Origin: Chloroflexi bacterium AL-N1
Lineage (GTDB): Bacteria; Chloroflexota; Chloroflexia; Chloroflexales; Roseiflexaceae
DNA length: 64,000 bases
Direction of reading: 5' to 3'
Assembly (NCBI GenBank): GCA_013122435.1
Contig: WYDT01000007.1
Coordinates: 310,001-374,000 of the forward strand
The stretch's first letter is position 1. Each line of letters begins with the position of its first letter. The translations under genes and the position numbers were made by a program. This document shows positions 1 to 10,523 of the stretch, one piece after another. Below the pieces are notes generated by a model, which made no database searches, was not told the DNA's origin, and worked only from the letters and a program-made list of their open reading frames with translations.

Positions 1-139
1 ATGACATTCACGCTATTGATGGTATTAAACGTACAATTACGTGTCTTGCTATTTAAGTGAATCGAAAACGGGAATTGCTGGGTTAGGCTAGTCGTACGCC
101 GATGGTGTTATAACATTAAGTGCTGAAAGAAGGAAAATC

Positions 140-1255
140 ATGAGCAAAGGATTGGAAGGCATTGTAGCGGCCTCCACAGCTATTAGCTGCATTGATGGAA
201 TGAATGGCCGATTGTATTATCGCGGTCTTGATATCAATGAATTGGCCGAAAAGTCTGATTTTGAAGAAACCACTGCGCTTCTGTGGTACGGTAAACTACC
301 TAATCGCCAGCAATATGACAGTTTTCGGAAAAAATTTGCTGATAATCGCCAGATTCCCAATGAAGTCTTAGCGATGATGATGTCGATGCCCAGAGAGACA
401 TCGGCTATGGAAGTGATGCGTACGGCCGTTTCAGCACTTTCTCCATACGATCCACAAGTGTCGGACAACTCATTGGAGGCTAACGTTCAAAAGTCGATCC
501 GTCTTACCGCATCGATGCCAACCATCCTTGCCTCATGGGATCGCATTCGCAATGGGCTTTGGCCGATCCCGCCCAGTTTAACCCTTGGACACGCTGCGAA
601 TTTCTTGTACATGATGACAGGTAAAGAGCCAGACCCACGTGCGGCGCGTATCCTTGATATCTGCCTGATACTTCACGCCGACCATGGTTTGAATGCGTCA
701 ACCTTCTCTGCGCGTATTACGTCATCAACGCTGTCCGATCTCCACTCAGCGATTGTGGCTGCGATTGGGACACTCAAAGGGCCATTGCATGGGGGAGCAA
801 ACGAGCAAGTTATGCGGATGCTCCTCGAAATTGGTGATCCAGATCGAGCAGAGCAGTATATTCGTGGTGCTCTTACCGCAAAGAAGAAAATTATGGGTTT
901 TGGGCATCGTGTCTACAAAGCTGATGATCCACGTGCATCCTGGCTGCAAAAACTCGCTGGCGATTTGGCGGATAGCTCTGGTAATCGAACATGGTACGAA
1001 ATCTCAGAGCGTGTTCGTACCATGGTGCAAGAGGCCAGGACTTTGCCAGTAAATGTGGATTTTTACTCGGCGTCGGTTTACTATACCCTTGGTATTCCTA
1101 TTGATTTGTTCACACCGATCTTTGCTATCAGTCGTGTTGCTGGGTGGACTGCCCATGTGTACGAACAATACAGCGATAATCGACTGATCCGTCCCGAGTC
1201 AGAGTATATCGGTCCAATGGATGTTCCATATACACCTGTGGATCAACGATCGTAA
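140..1255 (+). CDS. gltA: Citrate synthase (possibly 2-methylcitrate synthase)
   Basis: A 371-residue, type I-length citrate synthase that condenses acetyl-CoA with oxaloacetate in the cytosol to open the TCA cycle. The three catalytic residues are visible: His217 in GPLHGGANE, His256 in MGFGHRVYK and Asp307 in NVDFYSASVY. The C-terminal Arg-rich CoA/oxaloacetate region (YSDNRLIRPESEYIGP) is intact. The ATG follows an AAGGAAA ribosome-binding site by a few bases. It stands alone, closed by a strong hairpin at 1333-1370. Family members of this length include 2-methylcitrate synthases, and sequence alone does not separate the two well. The acyl-CoA carboxyltransferase at 8.8 kb is not adjacent, so propionate metabolism is not implied by context. 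Confidence 0.95.
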   Translation: MSKGLEGIVAASTAISCIDGMNGRLYYRGLDINELAEKSDFEETTALLWYGKLPNRQQYDSFRKKFADNRQIPNEVLAMMMSMPRETSAMEVMRTAVSALSPYDPQVSDNSLEANVQKSIRLTASMPTILASWDRIRNGLWPIPPSLTLGHAANFLYMMTGKEPDPRAARILDICLILHADHGLNASTFSARITSSTLSDLHSAIVAAIGTLKGPLHGGANEQVMRMLLEIGDPDRAEQYIRGALTAKKKIMGFGHRVYKADDPRASWLQKLAGDLADSSGNRTWYEISERVRTMVQEARTLPVNVDFYSASVYYTLGIPIDLFTPIFAISRVAGWTAHVYEQYSDNRLIRPESEYIGPMDVPYTPVDQRS

Positions 1256-1332
1256 TGGATTTTGTTTTGCATGTACAGTCAGTGGGAACCTTTTGAAGAG
1301 TCACAACGTCATGACGTTGTTGACCCTCCTTT

Positions 1333-1370
1333 GAGCAATGGCCTATACCTTGGGGTATAGGCCATTGCTC
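1333..1370 (+). terminator. Perfect 17-bp stem-loop after citrate synthase
   Basis: A perfect 17-bp inverted repeat (1333-1349 and 1354-1370) with a TTGG loop sits between the citrate synthase stop and the next ATG at 1386. It is followed only by TTG, not a long T run. It is a likely terminator or mRNA-end stabiliser. A shorter palindrome (AACGTCATGACGTT, about 1304-1317) lies just before it. Confidence 0.7.
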
Positions 1371-1385
1371 TTGTAGAAGCACATA

Positions 1386-2345
1386 ATGAAACAAACCGTA
1401 TCTGTCTCACTCGTTTGCACAGTGCGTGATGAAGCTGATAATATTGCGGTGCTGCTCGACTCAATGCTTCAACAAACACGTCCACCTGATGAAATTGTAG
1501 TCAACGATTGTTTGAGTCGTGACGCAACACCACAGATTGTCGGAAGTTACATTGCACGTGGTCATCCAATCCGCCTGGTTCGTGGTGGTTACAACATCCC
1601 TTCAGGCCGTAATAACGCGATTCGCCATGCACAGGGTTCGATCGTTGCGTGTACTGATGCTGGGTTAACACTTGACACACACTGGCTTGAACACATTATC
1701 GCACCGCTCGAACGGGATCAAGCCGATATTGTTGGTGGGTTTTTTCGTCCGATGCCGCAGAGTCTCTTTGAACTAGTGCTTGGGGCAACCAATTATCGTG
1801 AGGCTGCAGAGATTAATCCTGAAACCTTTCTACCCTTTGGTAAGTCGGTCGCGTTTTATAAGCGTGCCTGGGAACATGTTGACGGGTATCCAGAATGGGT
1901 TGATCATTGCGAAGATGTGTTATTCGATCTCGCACTCAAACGTGCAGGATATCGCTTTGCTTTTGCCCCTGATGCACTCGTCCTCTTTCGTCCGCGTTCA
2001 TCATTTGCGGCTTTTGCAAAGCAATATTTTTTGTATGCACGCGGCGATGGGATGGCACATTTATGGTCTACACGTCACCTTATGCGTTATACGGTCTACA
2101 CTGTCGGTACAGGATTACTGGTGCTAGCGTGGCGACACCCATGGGTTCTGGGTCTGTTTGGATTAGGTCTGTTCGTCTACACACGTACCCCTCTTAGACG
2201 ATTGTGTCTACGTGGAGATGGTCTGACAAAACGCGAGGCGATCTATACGGCATCTCTCATACCTCTAATCCGTATTGTTGGCGATGTATCGAAAATGCTC
2301 GGTTATCCGGTCGGTCTGTTTCGCCGTTTTCAAAAGCATTTGTAG
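1386..2345 (+). CDS. Family 2 glycosyltransferase
   Basis: A 319-residue GT-A-fold glycosyltransferase. It opens with the GT2 nucleotide-binding strand (VSLVCTVRDEADNIAVLLDS), followed by DEIVVNDCLSRD, and near residue 97 the ACTDAGLTLD segment in the position of the DXD metal-binding motif. A hydrophobic stretch near the C-terminus (about residues 242-270) ends the protein and probably anchors it on the inner face of the membrane. The acceptor cannot be told from sequence; lipid-linked sugars or exopolysaccharide are usual for this architecture. It starts 15 bases after the preceding hairpin, so it needs either read-through or a promoter inside that gap. Confidence 0.88.
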   Translation: MKQTVSVSLVCTVRDEADNIAVLLDSMLQQTRPPDEIVVNDCLSRDATPQIVGSYIARGHPIRLVRGGYNIPSGRNNAIRHAQGSIVACTDAGLTLDTHWLEHIIAPLERDQADIVGGFFRPMPQSLFELVLGATNYREAAEINPETFLPFGKSVAFYKRAWEHVDGYPEWVDHCEDVLFDLALKRAGYRFAFAPDALVLFRPRSSFAAFAKQYFLYARGDGMAHLWSTRHLMRYTVYTVGTGLLVLAWRHPWVLGLFGLGLFVYTRTPLRRLCLRGDGLTKREAIYTASLIPLIRIVGDVSKMLGYPVGLFRRFQKHL

Positions 2346-2511
2346 CTAATTTATTGCAACAGAATAATATACATTTGCACGATATAATCGTGTGGGGTAT
2401 TTGAGACTGGATTCTGCACTGAGAAGTATGTCTTTGCTACAATCTTAGTGGTCAGTCGTATAGGTTAGGTGCTTTTACCTGTGTATACAGATCAATGCCC
2501 TTAAGTTGTAA

Positions 2512-3963
2512 GTGATAATTGATTTGAATGGGTTCTTCGCGCGTATGGACATGACACAAAGTTCACTATGGTTAGAAATTATAACATTTGGTTTGGCGCT
2601 CTGGCTGGGCTTTTATCTGCTTTCGCGAAATCCCGCCAAATTAGCATTGCACTTCACCAGCTTGGGGCTGATTGCCTATGCTCTGGGGCTTGCCTTCAAT
2701 CTTCTGAGCCAATTGGCACCAGCTACACTTGTGTCGATCTACGTTCGTCTGCAGTGGCTGTTTTTGCTGCTTCCCGGTCTGTGTTGGTCTCCCGCGATCA
2801 TCTCCTTGCTACCAGATCGGGTGTCATTTCGTGAGCGACTGGTTCGTTTGTGGACATATGGCCTTTTTCCGCTCGCAGCACTGTGTTGTGTCGCTACCAT
2901 CGCCACGGGAGGTATATTTGATCCATCTGCCAATCTCCGCTCCTCGGGGTGGCCCTATCTGCTACTAGTGCTGGTGGTAATTGTTCCGATGGTTATAAGC
3001 GTTGTGTTGCTTGCCGTAGCGCTTCGTACAGTTCGGCCTCAACGGATGTTCAGCCTCCTGTTGTTTGCCGTGATTCTTTCTTGTACCAGCACTGGCCTGT
3101 TAATTCTGCCATTTGATTGGTTACCACAGACCTGGCTTATCTTGCTTCTTGGTGGTGATCTGGTCTTTCTGGGTATTACTATTGCTGTACTTGATGCCTT
3201 TGATGAAGGCGAAACACTGCTACCTCATTTTATCCGGTCGTTGGATGCCGCATTGCTGATGGCATTTATATTTGGGGGACAGGTTACTCTGGCTATAGCA
3301 TTGAGCACTGGTGTGACTTTGTCCATGGTTACTTTACTGCTCTCAACAATAGCCTTAGCCATCGCGTTTTCAACATTTGCTGATCAGTTCCAGGGGGTGC
3401 TTGATAAGTTTGCCTTTGCCAGCATGCCACGTCTTCGTAAGCAACGTGCAGAGTTGCGTGCCGTGGCAAGCGCATTACCGCGCGTTGATGACGGTGTCGA
3501 TTTAGTCTCGTTGGATGATAGTGAATTTGCACGACTCACACGGCGTGCGTTCAGTCACTTTGGTGATCTGGCACATCTGGCAGGTAGCCCATTAACACAG
3601 CTCCCTGTGGTGGAAAATCGTCTGGTTGCGCGGAATGCTACTGATGATGCTATTGAACGAGCAGTAGAACTCAAAACATTGCTTACTGAAAGCCTTGAAC
3701 GACTTAAACCACATAACAAAGGTGATTTCGGAACATCCGATGAGTGGCGTTACTACAACGCGCTCTATTTTCCCTATGTGGTGGGCTTAAAACCCTACAG
3801 CCGTCGTGCCACATACGGTGGTCTCGACCAATCAACCCAGGAAGCTCTGGCTTGGTTTCAAACGTCAGTTCCTGAACGCACGCTATACAACTGGCAAAAT
3901 GCCGCAGCGAAATTGATTGCACATGATCTCAAAGCTCAGCTGATGTGTGATGAGTTGGTGTAG
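2512..3963 (+). CDS. Multi-pass membrane protein with 7TM sensor-like N-terminus, function unknown
   Basis: The protein has 483 residues with a GTG start; the alternative ATG at 2545 also lacks a clear Shine-Dalgarno. Residues about 18-300 hold eight or nine hydrophobic helices. The layout of the first seven resembles the 7TM input module found in front of some histidine kinases and diguanylate cyclases. The remaining 180 residues are soluble and carry no H-box, GGDEF or ATP-binding motif, so this is not a complete kinase. I do not recognise the C-terminal domain (…FSHFGDLAHLAGSPLTQLP…). It may be a sensor whose output domain is unfamiliar. The genes on both sides are on the same strand but more than 100 bases away. 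Confidence 0.7.
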   Translation: MIIDLNGFFARMDMTQSSLWLEIITFGLALWLGFYLLSRNPAKLALHFTSLGLIAYALGLAFNLLSQLAPATLVSIYVRLQWLFLLLPGLCWSPAIISLLPDRVSFRERLVRLWTYGLFPLAALCCVATIATGGIFDPSANLRSSGWPYLLLVLVVIVPMVISVVLLAVALRTVRPQRMFSLLLFAVILSCTSTGLLILPFDWLPQTWLILLLGGDLVFLGITIAVLDAFDEGETLLPHFIRSLDAALLMAFIFGGQVTLAIALSTGVTLSMVTLLLSTIALAIAFSTFADQFQGVLDKFAFASMPRLRKQRAELRAVASALPRVDDGVDLVSLDDSEFARLTRRAFSHFGDLAHLAGSPLTQLPVVENRLVARNATDDAIERAVELKTLLTESLERLKPHNKGDFGTSDEWRYYNALYFPYVVGLKPYSRRATYGGLDQSTQEALAWFQTSVPERTLYNWQNAAAKLIAHDLKAQLMCDELV

Positions 3964-4107
3964 ACCATAGGTATAGACATGGCAAAACAGCTTTTGCACC
4001 ACCTTTTTGGCAGGAGATGGCAGTGGTTTTCGTAGACATGGCAGTAGTTTTTGGCCTATCGTGAACCTACAAAATGTAACTAGTGCACATGCCAGGAGGT
4101 TTTACGT

Positions 4108-4527
4108 ATGATAGGTCAAACGACAGTTCAGCCAGTCTACTCGACAAAAGGTCGACTTATTCGCAACACGTTACGTGCTGATGGAGTATTTTGTGGGTTA
4201 GTTGGCATGAGTGCTGTTGCTGCTGCAGCATCCCTCGCAACACTTATGGGTATTCCTGCACCGATGGCTCTGGTTGCCCTTGGTATTGTCTGTATGGTAT
4301 ATGCTACCATGTTGTTTGCTCTTGCAGCGCGAGAACAGATCAGTCGTTGGGCAGCTATTACACCCTTTGTGCTCAATATTCTATGGGTGGTGGACAGTGT
4401 GATCGTACTTGCTTTTGGATTACTCCCACTTACAACTGCTGGCTTTTGGATTGTGGTTATACTAGCCGATATTGCAGCAGTATTCGCAATTGCTCAGTTT
4501 ATCGGCATCCGTCGTATGTTGCAATAG
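4108..4527 (+). CDS. Small four-helix membrane protein
   Basis: A 139-residue protein with four predicted transmembrane helices (about residues 30-52, 53-72, 82-104 and 108-132). It begins after a good AGGAGG ribosome-binding site and ends before a strong terminator, so it is a real monocistronic gene. No catalytic motif is visible. The fold outline resembles small conserved bacterial integral membrane proteins of unknown role. Confidence 0.75.
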   Translation: MIGQTTVQPVYSTKGRLIRNTLRADGVFCGLVGMSAVAAAASLATLMGIPAPMALVALGIVCMVYATMLFALAAREQISRWAAITPFVLNILWVVDSVIVLAFGLLPLTTAGFWIVVILADIAAVFAIAQFIGIRRMLQ

Positions 4528-4539
4528 CATGTAAAGAAG

Positions 4540-4567
4540 AGCGACTTTTCTCTGCAGAAAAGTCGCT
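4540..4567 (+). terminator. Stem-loop terminator, probably bidirectional
   Basis: A perfect 12-bp stem (4540-4551 and 4556-4567) with a CTGC loop lies between the membrane protein and the convergent Psd-like gene. Both outer flanks are pyrimidine- or purine-rich (TTCTCT on the right, AAAGAAG on the left), which suits termination from either side. Confidence 0.8.
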
Positions 4568-4601
4568 TTCTCTATCCTGTAACAAAGCGATTAGAAGGTA
4601 T

Positions 4602-5273
4602 TTATAGTGGAGTTATCTGACCAATACGAGTCAAACCTGCTTGTAGATATTGCCCTCTCTCAGGCAACTCTTGCACTAGATCACGTGGTAATATCAGTTC
4701 GACACGTGCACCAAAACGTATCGTACTCAGCTGAGATCCTGCCTCAATCTGATCACCTTTGGCGACGTGGCACATCAGCCGTCGAGCAAGTGGACCAGCC
4801 GTCAGGACAATGAGTAGCGGTCCCCATTCGGTGCTGATACCAATGTATTGACATGCATTATGTTCGTGGGTACGTCGTTCCCAAATTGGGCGGTATTCGC
4901 CGGGTAGATATTCAAGGTATTCAACGACACCCGACGCAGGGCTGCGCTGGACGGAAACATCAATTGGTGTGGTGTCGATCGACAACCGGACCGCGTCGGT
5001 ATGTAAGAAGCGATGTTCGTAGAATTCGTCAATATCTACAATATTGCCATCTGCAGGGGCAAACACGGTTTGACGTTCATCAGGTGTCACACGTTTAGGA
5101 TTACGATAGAAGAGCGCTGCAAAGGCGGTCAATGCGAGTGGCCAGGCAGCCATCCGTGGACGCAACCCTAATATAATACCTGTCAGCCCTAGCCCAATAC
5201 CTACAACAGGCGTAGCCTCGGCATCAAGTCCAGGGAGACGTGTTTTTGGCGTTGGAGATGTGTGCTCAGGCAT
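4602..5273 (-). CDS. Phosphatidylserine decarboxylase-like protein lacking the pyruvoyl serine and catalytic His
   Basis: The 223-residue protein has the size and order of motifs of the short (archaeal/rhizobial-type) phosphatidylserine decarboxylase. It has an N-terminal pair of hydrophobic helices (about 22-55), FYRNPKR, APADGNI with Asp75, and a C-terminal IRFGARVELILP segment. In active enzymes the last motif reads FGSR, and the Gly-Ser bond is cleaved to make the pyruvoyl cofactor; here the serine is Ala189 (codon GCA). The motif usually read as DVHVNR is IDVSVQR here, so the catalytic His is Ser107. With both residues gone, self-processing and decarboxylation by the known mechanism seem impossible. 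It may be a diverged relative with another role. Flanking genes give no hint. Confidence 0.8.
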   Translation of the reverse strand: MPEHTSPTPKTRLPGLDAEATPVVGIGLGLTGIILGLRPRMAAWPLALTAFAALFYRNPKRVTPDERQTVFAPADGNIVDIDEFYEHRFLHTDAVRLSIDTTPIDVSVQRSPASGVVEYLEYLPGEYRPIWERRTHEHNACQYIGISTEWGPLLIVLTAGPLARRLMCHVAKGDQIEAGSQLSTIRFGARVELILPRDLVQELPERGQYLQAGLTRIGQITPL

Positions 5274-5490
5274 AATTTCCTCGTATACGCTTTCCCTCGA
5301 TCATAGGTTATAACACAACAAGTTCGGTATATTTATCAGGAGGGTGAGGGAGACATTCGTAAACTCTTAAGCCGATTGTAGCACGGTCATTGACAAAAAT
5401 CAAACCCAATACGTTGGGGCAATAGGGGTTACACTTTGGTAATACACACATGTGATATTACATCTAATCACCATCTCTCCTTCTCTTCCT

Positions 5491-5529
5491 CAACCACTCG
5501 CTCACTTTTTCCCCGTGAGCGGGTGGTTG
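5491..5529. terminator. Hairpin downstream of the PQQ-dehydrogenase gene
   Basis: A 15-bp stem with one G-U pair (5491-5505 and 5515-5529) encloses a 9-base loop. It lies in the 355-bp gap between two leftward genes and downstream of the sugar dehydrogenase. The right side continues TTGTTTG, so termination looks better for rightward transcripts, although no rightward gene is present here. Confidence 0.5.
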
Positions 5530-5568
5530 TTGTTTGTACCGATTATCGTGTTCATAGCTAGGGTAAAG

Positions 5569-5600
5569 TTGAAGGACGTATCAGCTGATACATCCTTCAA
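5569..5600 (-). terminator. Stem-loop just after the sugar dehydrogenase stop
   Basis: Two 15-base arms (5569-5583 and 5586-5600) pair with a single mismatch around a two-base centre. The structure lies 28 bases beyond the stop codon of the leftward gene, the expected place for a terminator. No long U run follows on the minus strand. Confidence 0.55.
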
Positions 5601-5628
5601 TGACTCTTGGAGGATTACGCGATTTGTT

Positions 5629-8462
5629 TTAACGTGTCCCACCACCAAAATCGTCCATTACCGTGTTTTGAGCGTTTATTGTCCAGATGCCAATGCGACC
5701 GCCATCATCGCGATAGGGCCAGCTATTCGCTACAGTAACACTGCCAGCCAGTGTGTCGTTTTGATATATGTCAACAGTACCGTTTTCATGTGCATGTGCA
5801 CCAAAGCGATCGCCCTCCTCAAAGCTTATATTCAAATCAGCGCCATGTTGTATCCAGGTACCGTAATTATGGCATGTCCACACTTGTACAATGTCATTTC
5901 TTGGATCATAGAGAACCTCCAGTACGTTGCATGAGCCGCTTCCCTGGCCTTTTAGTAACAGATCAATCTCGTTGGCATGATCGTTGATGGAGGTAAGTGT
6001 GACATATGCTTCCTGGTCAGGACCAAAAGTTTCGTCCCAGTATATCAAAATGCTACTGCCATTTGCCATGGTCAGTGTGTTGTCCTCGACACCATATCCG
6101 GTAGTATTTCCAACCCAGTTTGGGCCCGGATCGCCATCAGGTCGGTCGAAATCATCCAGGACATTCGTGGCTGGGAAGTCAATACTATAGGTAGCCGTGT
6201 ATATTACTGAATCTTCGCCAGCTACAATAGTGTGGCTGCGTGTACCACCATCTGACCATTCGTCAAATGTGTAGGTTATTCCATCAATCTCTACTGATGC
6301 TGGCGTATCGACTTCATTGTTAGAACCAACAATGACTGTTTGTGTGAAGGGAGTGGATGCTGTAGTACTGTTGAGACCCATAGTAATCCCTGGTGGCTCT
6401 GACTCAAAGCTGAAATCGACTGTTTCAGGGTAGAATGAAATAGTGGTTGAGTCCTGGAGACCTTCGGAGTCCGTAACTGTAAGTTGCAACTCAAGGTATG
6501 AAGGATATTCGTGATCTGGTGCGTTGAATGTGCCACTTTTAATACCCTCTACGTCAATGAGAGGATGAATATGACAGTTGGTTGGTGAGTAGCAATGATG
6601 AAGTAAAATCCCCCACGCAAATGCTGAGTCTGGGAAGGTCTCGTCTTGTGTATCCTCCGCATGACCAGAGAATGTGACCATATCCCCCACACGCCACGTG
6701 TCCGTTACAAGAGGGGTGTCGATGATTGCAGTTGGTGGTGTATTATTAGCCGTGATCACGATTGAGTCAGTATCAGAGTCGCCCATACTGTCCGTCACCC
6801 GTAACCGTACCACATAACTCCCTGGATCTTCGTAGTCATATGTTGGGGTGATGTCAGTTGAGTCATCGTAGTCGCCCTCACCATCAAGATCCCACTCGTA
6901 TGTGAGTGTGTCATCAGGATCGGGATCGCTGGAGTGACTCGCATCAAAGGAAACGGTCAATGGTGCTATACCACTGCTTGGATCTGCATCAATAGTGGCG
7001 GTTGGGGGTTGGTTATCACTAAAGTATTGAATACGCCGCACTGTTCCGCCAAGATCGATGTAGAACAGATCGCCATTGGGCCCAATCTGCAGACTCACAG
7101 GGCGTGCTGCGCTGCTCACAAATGTGGTGCGTGTACTAGGGTCCAGGTTTCCTTCCTCATCAGCAAACATAACCCAGATACAGCGTCGCGAATAGTCAGA
7201 GAAGAACAAAGCCCCATCGTATTCAGGGGGGTATTCACCACCAGTGTAGAACGCTAGTCCAGCGATAGATGAACCGCCTGTCGGACACTCTTCACCTGGT
7301 ACGACCTTATCTGCATGTCGGTAGGCATAAAATGGATCGGTATGGGCATCTGACTCGCCGTAGAGGTTCTCACATATACTGAGATTACTATTATCGTAAC
7401 GAGATTGACGTGATGGACCCTCATAACATGGCCAACCAAAATTCTCAACAACGTCATCGCTCGTGTTGGCCACAACATTCATTTCTTCCCATATACCCCA
7501 GCCGACATCGCTGATCCAGAGCCGTCGGTATCCGGTCGTACTGTAAAACGGAAGGGGTTACGAAGACCATGGGCGATAATACGTTGCTCATTAGGATCTG
7601 TACTACTGTAAAGTGGATTGTCAGGTAATGCTGCACCTGTATCTGGATTAACACGTATGATGGCGCCATCAAGTGAAGCCGGATCACTACTTGTGCGGAT
7701 ATCCTGGCTACGCAGGGCGCCACCCTCGGCAGTTGGGGGTGTTTGGTTGCCACCCACACCAGTTGGTGGGTCGTCACATGGATTGCGAGGCGTGCCCTTT
7801 TGTCCGTAATCAGGGAAATTAAAGCTGGCACCGTCACCGGCACTTGCATAGAGCGCGCCATCTTCTCCAAATGCCAGACTCCCAATCGAATGACTAGGGT
7901 ATTGTTGACACCAATCCTCGATGAGTACTTGCTCCTGCCCTACCATTGCATTGCCAGAAGCCTCTAAACGCGAAAGTCGGCCCAGCACCACACATCCATC
8001 TTTAGTTGCCCCTGGTGGATCAGGACATTGGTCATCCCAGTGGGGTGGAGGCCCTTCAAAATCTGCGTCATAGGTATAGAGCACATAGACATAGGGATCA
8101 TCTGGAAATGCGGGATCAAGCGCCAGCCCGAGTAGTCCACGATCCCAAAAGTTGTGTACGCTGGTTTGTAAGTCGGCAAAGACGGTGGGGGTTGTATCTG
8201 TCAAATTGTCGAAAATCTTAATCTTGCCACTTTTTTCAGCAATAAATATACGCCCATCAGAGGCAAATTGCATGTCGGTTGGGTTACTTAATCCACTGAA
8301 CACGGTAGATTGCTGAAATCCCTGTGGTAGTGTTGCAGCAAAAGTACTTGTAGGCGTCGGCACATTTGCTGCTAATACCATGATGATTAGACCGATCGTA
8401 ACAAGCATGAGGTTTTGTGTGAGTCGTGTTACTCTGCCATTCCAACGTACGTAGTTCCCCAT
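5629..8462 (-). pseudogene. Secreted PQQ-type glucose/sorbosone dehydrogenase with PKD domains, frameshifted
   Basis: Two reading frames join to make one protein of roughly 945 residues. The first (8462 to 7479) has a signal anchor and the six-bladed propeller of soluble quinoprotein sugar dehydrogenases (GLSNPTDMQFASDGRIFIAE, GLLGLALDPAF, GLRNPFRF). The second (stop at 5629) continues with VENFGWPCYEG, a PKD domain (PPTATIDADPSSG… to …DSIVITANN), a second Ig-like module, a DEWSDGG segment and a jelly-roll-like C-terminus. The normal link LWISDVGWGIWEEMNVV is encoded but out of frame: one base is missing near 7522-7526. I place the start at 8462 because GGAGGTG lies just upstream; the 40 residues before it are not conserved in style. 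The enzyme would oxidise sugars outside the cell. It could be real decay or a sequence error. Confidence 0.85.
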
Positions 8463-8665
8463 ACGGCACCTCCATTCTTCACACGTGCACGGATATTGTT
8501 GCCCCCACGCCACAATAGAGGGATGACCAAACAGATTATTGGTTGATTGACAGTATTGATGACGCCGAGGATCGCAGTTCATAGTATAATCAAGTAATCA
8601 CAGTGTGATGAATATAGAGTGTTTTGATGATGAATAGTTTGTCAGAGGTGCTTTTTGTCTTGCAT

Positions 8666-8703
8666 AAAGCGCTTGTATACACTGTAGGATGTGGCGCTTT
8701 TTT
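8666..8703 (+). terminator. Stem-loop with T run upstream of the carboxyltransferase
   Basis: AAAGCGC (8666-8672) and GCGCTTT (8694-8700) pair around a 21-base loop and run into six T residues. It lies in the divergent gap before a rightward gene, with no rightward gene upstream of it. It may end an unseen short transcript or act as a leader attenuator. Confidence 0.35.
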
Positions 8704-8776
8704 CTGATATCCGCGCGTAGTTGCGTAACCTCTTACAGACACATGTATGATCGACGAAGATCGTAAAGGGGGCCTG

Positions 8777-10327
8777 ATGAAAACGACACAAGAGCGTATT
8801 GAAGACCTACGTCATCGGCACGAACAAGCCCGTACAATCGACCCACGTGCAGCAGAAAAACAGCATGCGCGGGGGAAAATGACCGCCCGTGAGCGTATTG
8901 ACGCATTGCTTGATCCTGGCTCGTTTGTAGAACTGGATGCGTTTGCCGTCCATCGCACACATGCTTTTGGGATGGACAAACGTCAACCACTGGGAGATGG
9001 TGTTATCACCGGACATGGCACTGTGGATGGACGTCCGATATGCATTTTCTCGCAAGACTTTACGGTCTTTGGTGGATCGCTTGGTGAGGTGTTTGCCGAG
9101 AAAATTTGCAAAGTAATGGATCTTTCGCTCCGCATGGGGGTGCCTTGTATTGGATTAAACGATAGTGGCGGCGCACGTATCCAGGAAGGTGTCGTTAGCC
9201 TGGGGGGATATGCCGAGATATTCTATCGTAATGTCATGGCTTCTGGCGTTGTGCCTCAAATCTCGCTCATTGCTGGCCCGTGTGCTGGTGGTGCGGTGTA
9301 TTCGCCAGCGATGACCGATTTCATTATGATGGTCAAGGGTACATCACAAATGTTTATTACCGGCCCAGATGTTATCAAAGCCGTCACCAATGAGGATGTC
9401 GGATTCGAGGAGTTAGGTGGGGCGATGACGCACAATACGCGTAGTGGGGTGGCTCATTTTGCGGTAGATGATGAATCTGCTGCCTATGCACAAATGCGCG
9501 ATCTGCTTTCCTTCTTACCATCCAACAATCTGGAAGACCCGCCCTATATTGCACCTGAAGACGATCCTGAGCGGAAAGATCCTGAGCTCCAAACGATCAT
9601 CCCCAACAGCGCCAAAAAACCGTACGATATGTCACAGGTTATTGAAGCTGTAGTTGATGATGGTATTTTTCTAGAAGTCCAGCCATTCTGGGCACGGAAC
9701 ATTTCGATTGGTTTTGCACGGCTTGATGGGCACGTTGTGGGAGTGGTTGCCAATCAGCCGTTGCATCAGGCTGGTACTCTGGATATTGACTCATCGGTGA
9801 AAGGTGCTCGGTTTGTCCGATTCTGTGATGCATTCAACATTCCACTCATTACCTTTGTTGATGTACCTGGATTCATGCCAGGCATACAACAAGAGTATGG
9901 CGGTATCATTCGCCACGGTGCAAAATTGCTCTATGCCTACTGTGAAGCTACTGTACCCAAACTGACTGTGATTACCCGCAAAGCGTATGGCGGTGCGTAT
10001 GACGTGATGGCCAGTAAACACATTCGTGCTGATTTTAACTTTGCTTGGCCCACGGCTGAAATCGCTGTGATGGGTGTTGATGCTGCTGTACGGATTATCT
10101 TTCGTAAGGAGCTGGCTGAAGCACAAGATCCGGCAGCTCGTTTACAGGAGTTGGCGGATGATTATCAAAATCGTTTTGCCAACCCCTATGTTGCGGCTGA
10201 ACGAGGTTATATTGATGCGGTTATCGAGCCACAGGAGACCCGACCATCGCTTATTCGTGCGCTCCATTTTGCACGTACCAAACGTCAAACACTTCCTTCA
10301 CGAAAACATGGTAATATCCCTCTCTAA
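8777..10327 (+). CDS. Acyl-CoA carboxylase carboxyltransferase (propionyl-CoA carboxylase beta type)
   Basis: A 516-residue biotin-dependent carboxyltransferase that moves CO2 from carboxybiotin to an acyl-CoA, most often propionyl-CoA giving methylmalonyl-CoA. The crotonase-like tandem is complete. The N-half has GGARIQEGV and [16 protein letters not shown], which form an oxyanion hole for the biotin/CoA carbonyl. The C-half has [10 protein letters not shown] and [14 protein letters not shown] with the [11 protein letters not shown] signature. I start at 8777 rather than 8747 because AAAGGGGG lies directly before this ATG. No biotin carboxylase or carrier gene is adjacent, so the holoenzyme must be assembled from other loci. 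Family members also act on acetyl-CoA or methylmalonyl-CoA, so the substrate is not certain. Confidence 0.93.
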   Translation: MKTTQERIEDLRHRHEQARTIDPRAAEKQHARGKMTARERIDALLDPGSFVELDAFAVHRTHAFGMDKRQPLGDGVITGHGTVDGRPICIFSQDFTVFGGSLGEVFAEKICKVMDLSLRMGVPCIGLNDSGGARIQEGVVSLGGYAEIFYRNVMASGVVPQISLIAGPCAGGAVYSPAMTDFIMMVKGTSQMFITGPDVIKAVTNEDVGFEELGGAMTHNTRSGVAHFAVDDESAAYAQMRDLLSFLPSNNLEDPPYIAPEDDPERKDPELQTIIPNSAKKPYDMSQVIEAVVDDGIFLEVQPFWARNISIGFARLDGHVVGVVANQPLHQAGTLDIDSSVKGARFVRFCDAFNIPLITFVDVPGFMPGIQQEYGGIIRHGAKLLYAYCEATVPKLTVITRKAYGGAYDVMASKHIRADFNFAWPTAEIAVMGVDAAVRIIFRKELAEAQDPAARLQELADDYQNRFANPYVAAERGYIDAVIEPQETRPSLIRALHFARTKRQTLPSRKHGNIPL

Positions 10328-10338
10328 TCAAAGCGCAA

Positions 10339-10375
10339 CGAGGCATGGCAATAAGTCAAACTTTGCCATGCCTTG
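10339..10375 (+). terminator. Stem-loop after the carboxyltransferase
   Basis: The arms at 10341-10351 and 10363-10373 pair perfectly (AGGCATGGCAA) and extend by a wobble and a C-G pair, around an 11-base loop. It lies 12 bases after the stop codon. No long T tract follows. Confidence 0.6.
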
Positions 10376-10523
10376 TCGGTACTGATCACCAATATACTGA
10401 TTCTTCATGAAATCTCAATCTGAATACCTATTGCGTTGTTGCTCTCGCGTATGTTAATATTAAAAAAATAACTGAATGTTTCATCTGTATGTACCATACA
10501 GTGACATAATTAGTAATACAACC

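Noticed and set aside
1-139. Possible promoter before citrate synthase
   Set aside because: No pair of boxes with acceptable spacing was convincing this close to the window edge.
5452-5934. Rightward reading frame of 160 codons
   Set aside because: It lies mostly antisense to the 3' end of the sugar dehydrogenase and has no recognisable product.
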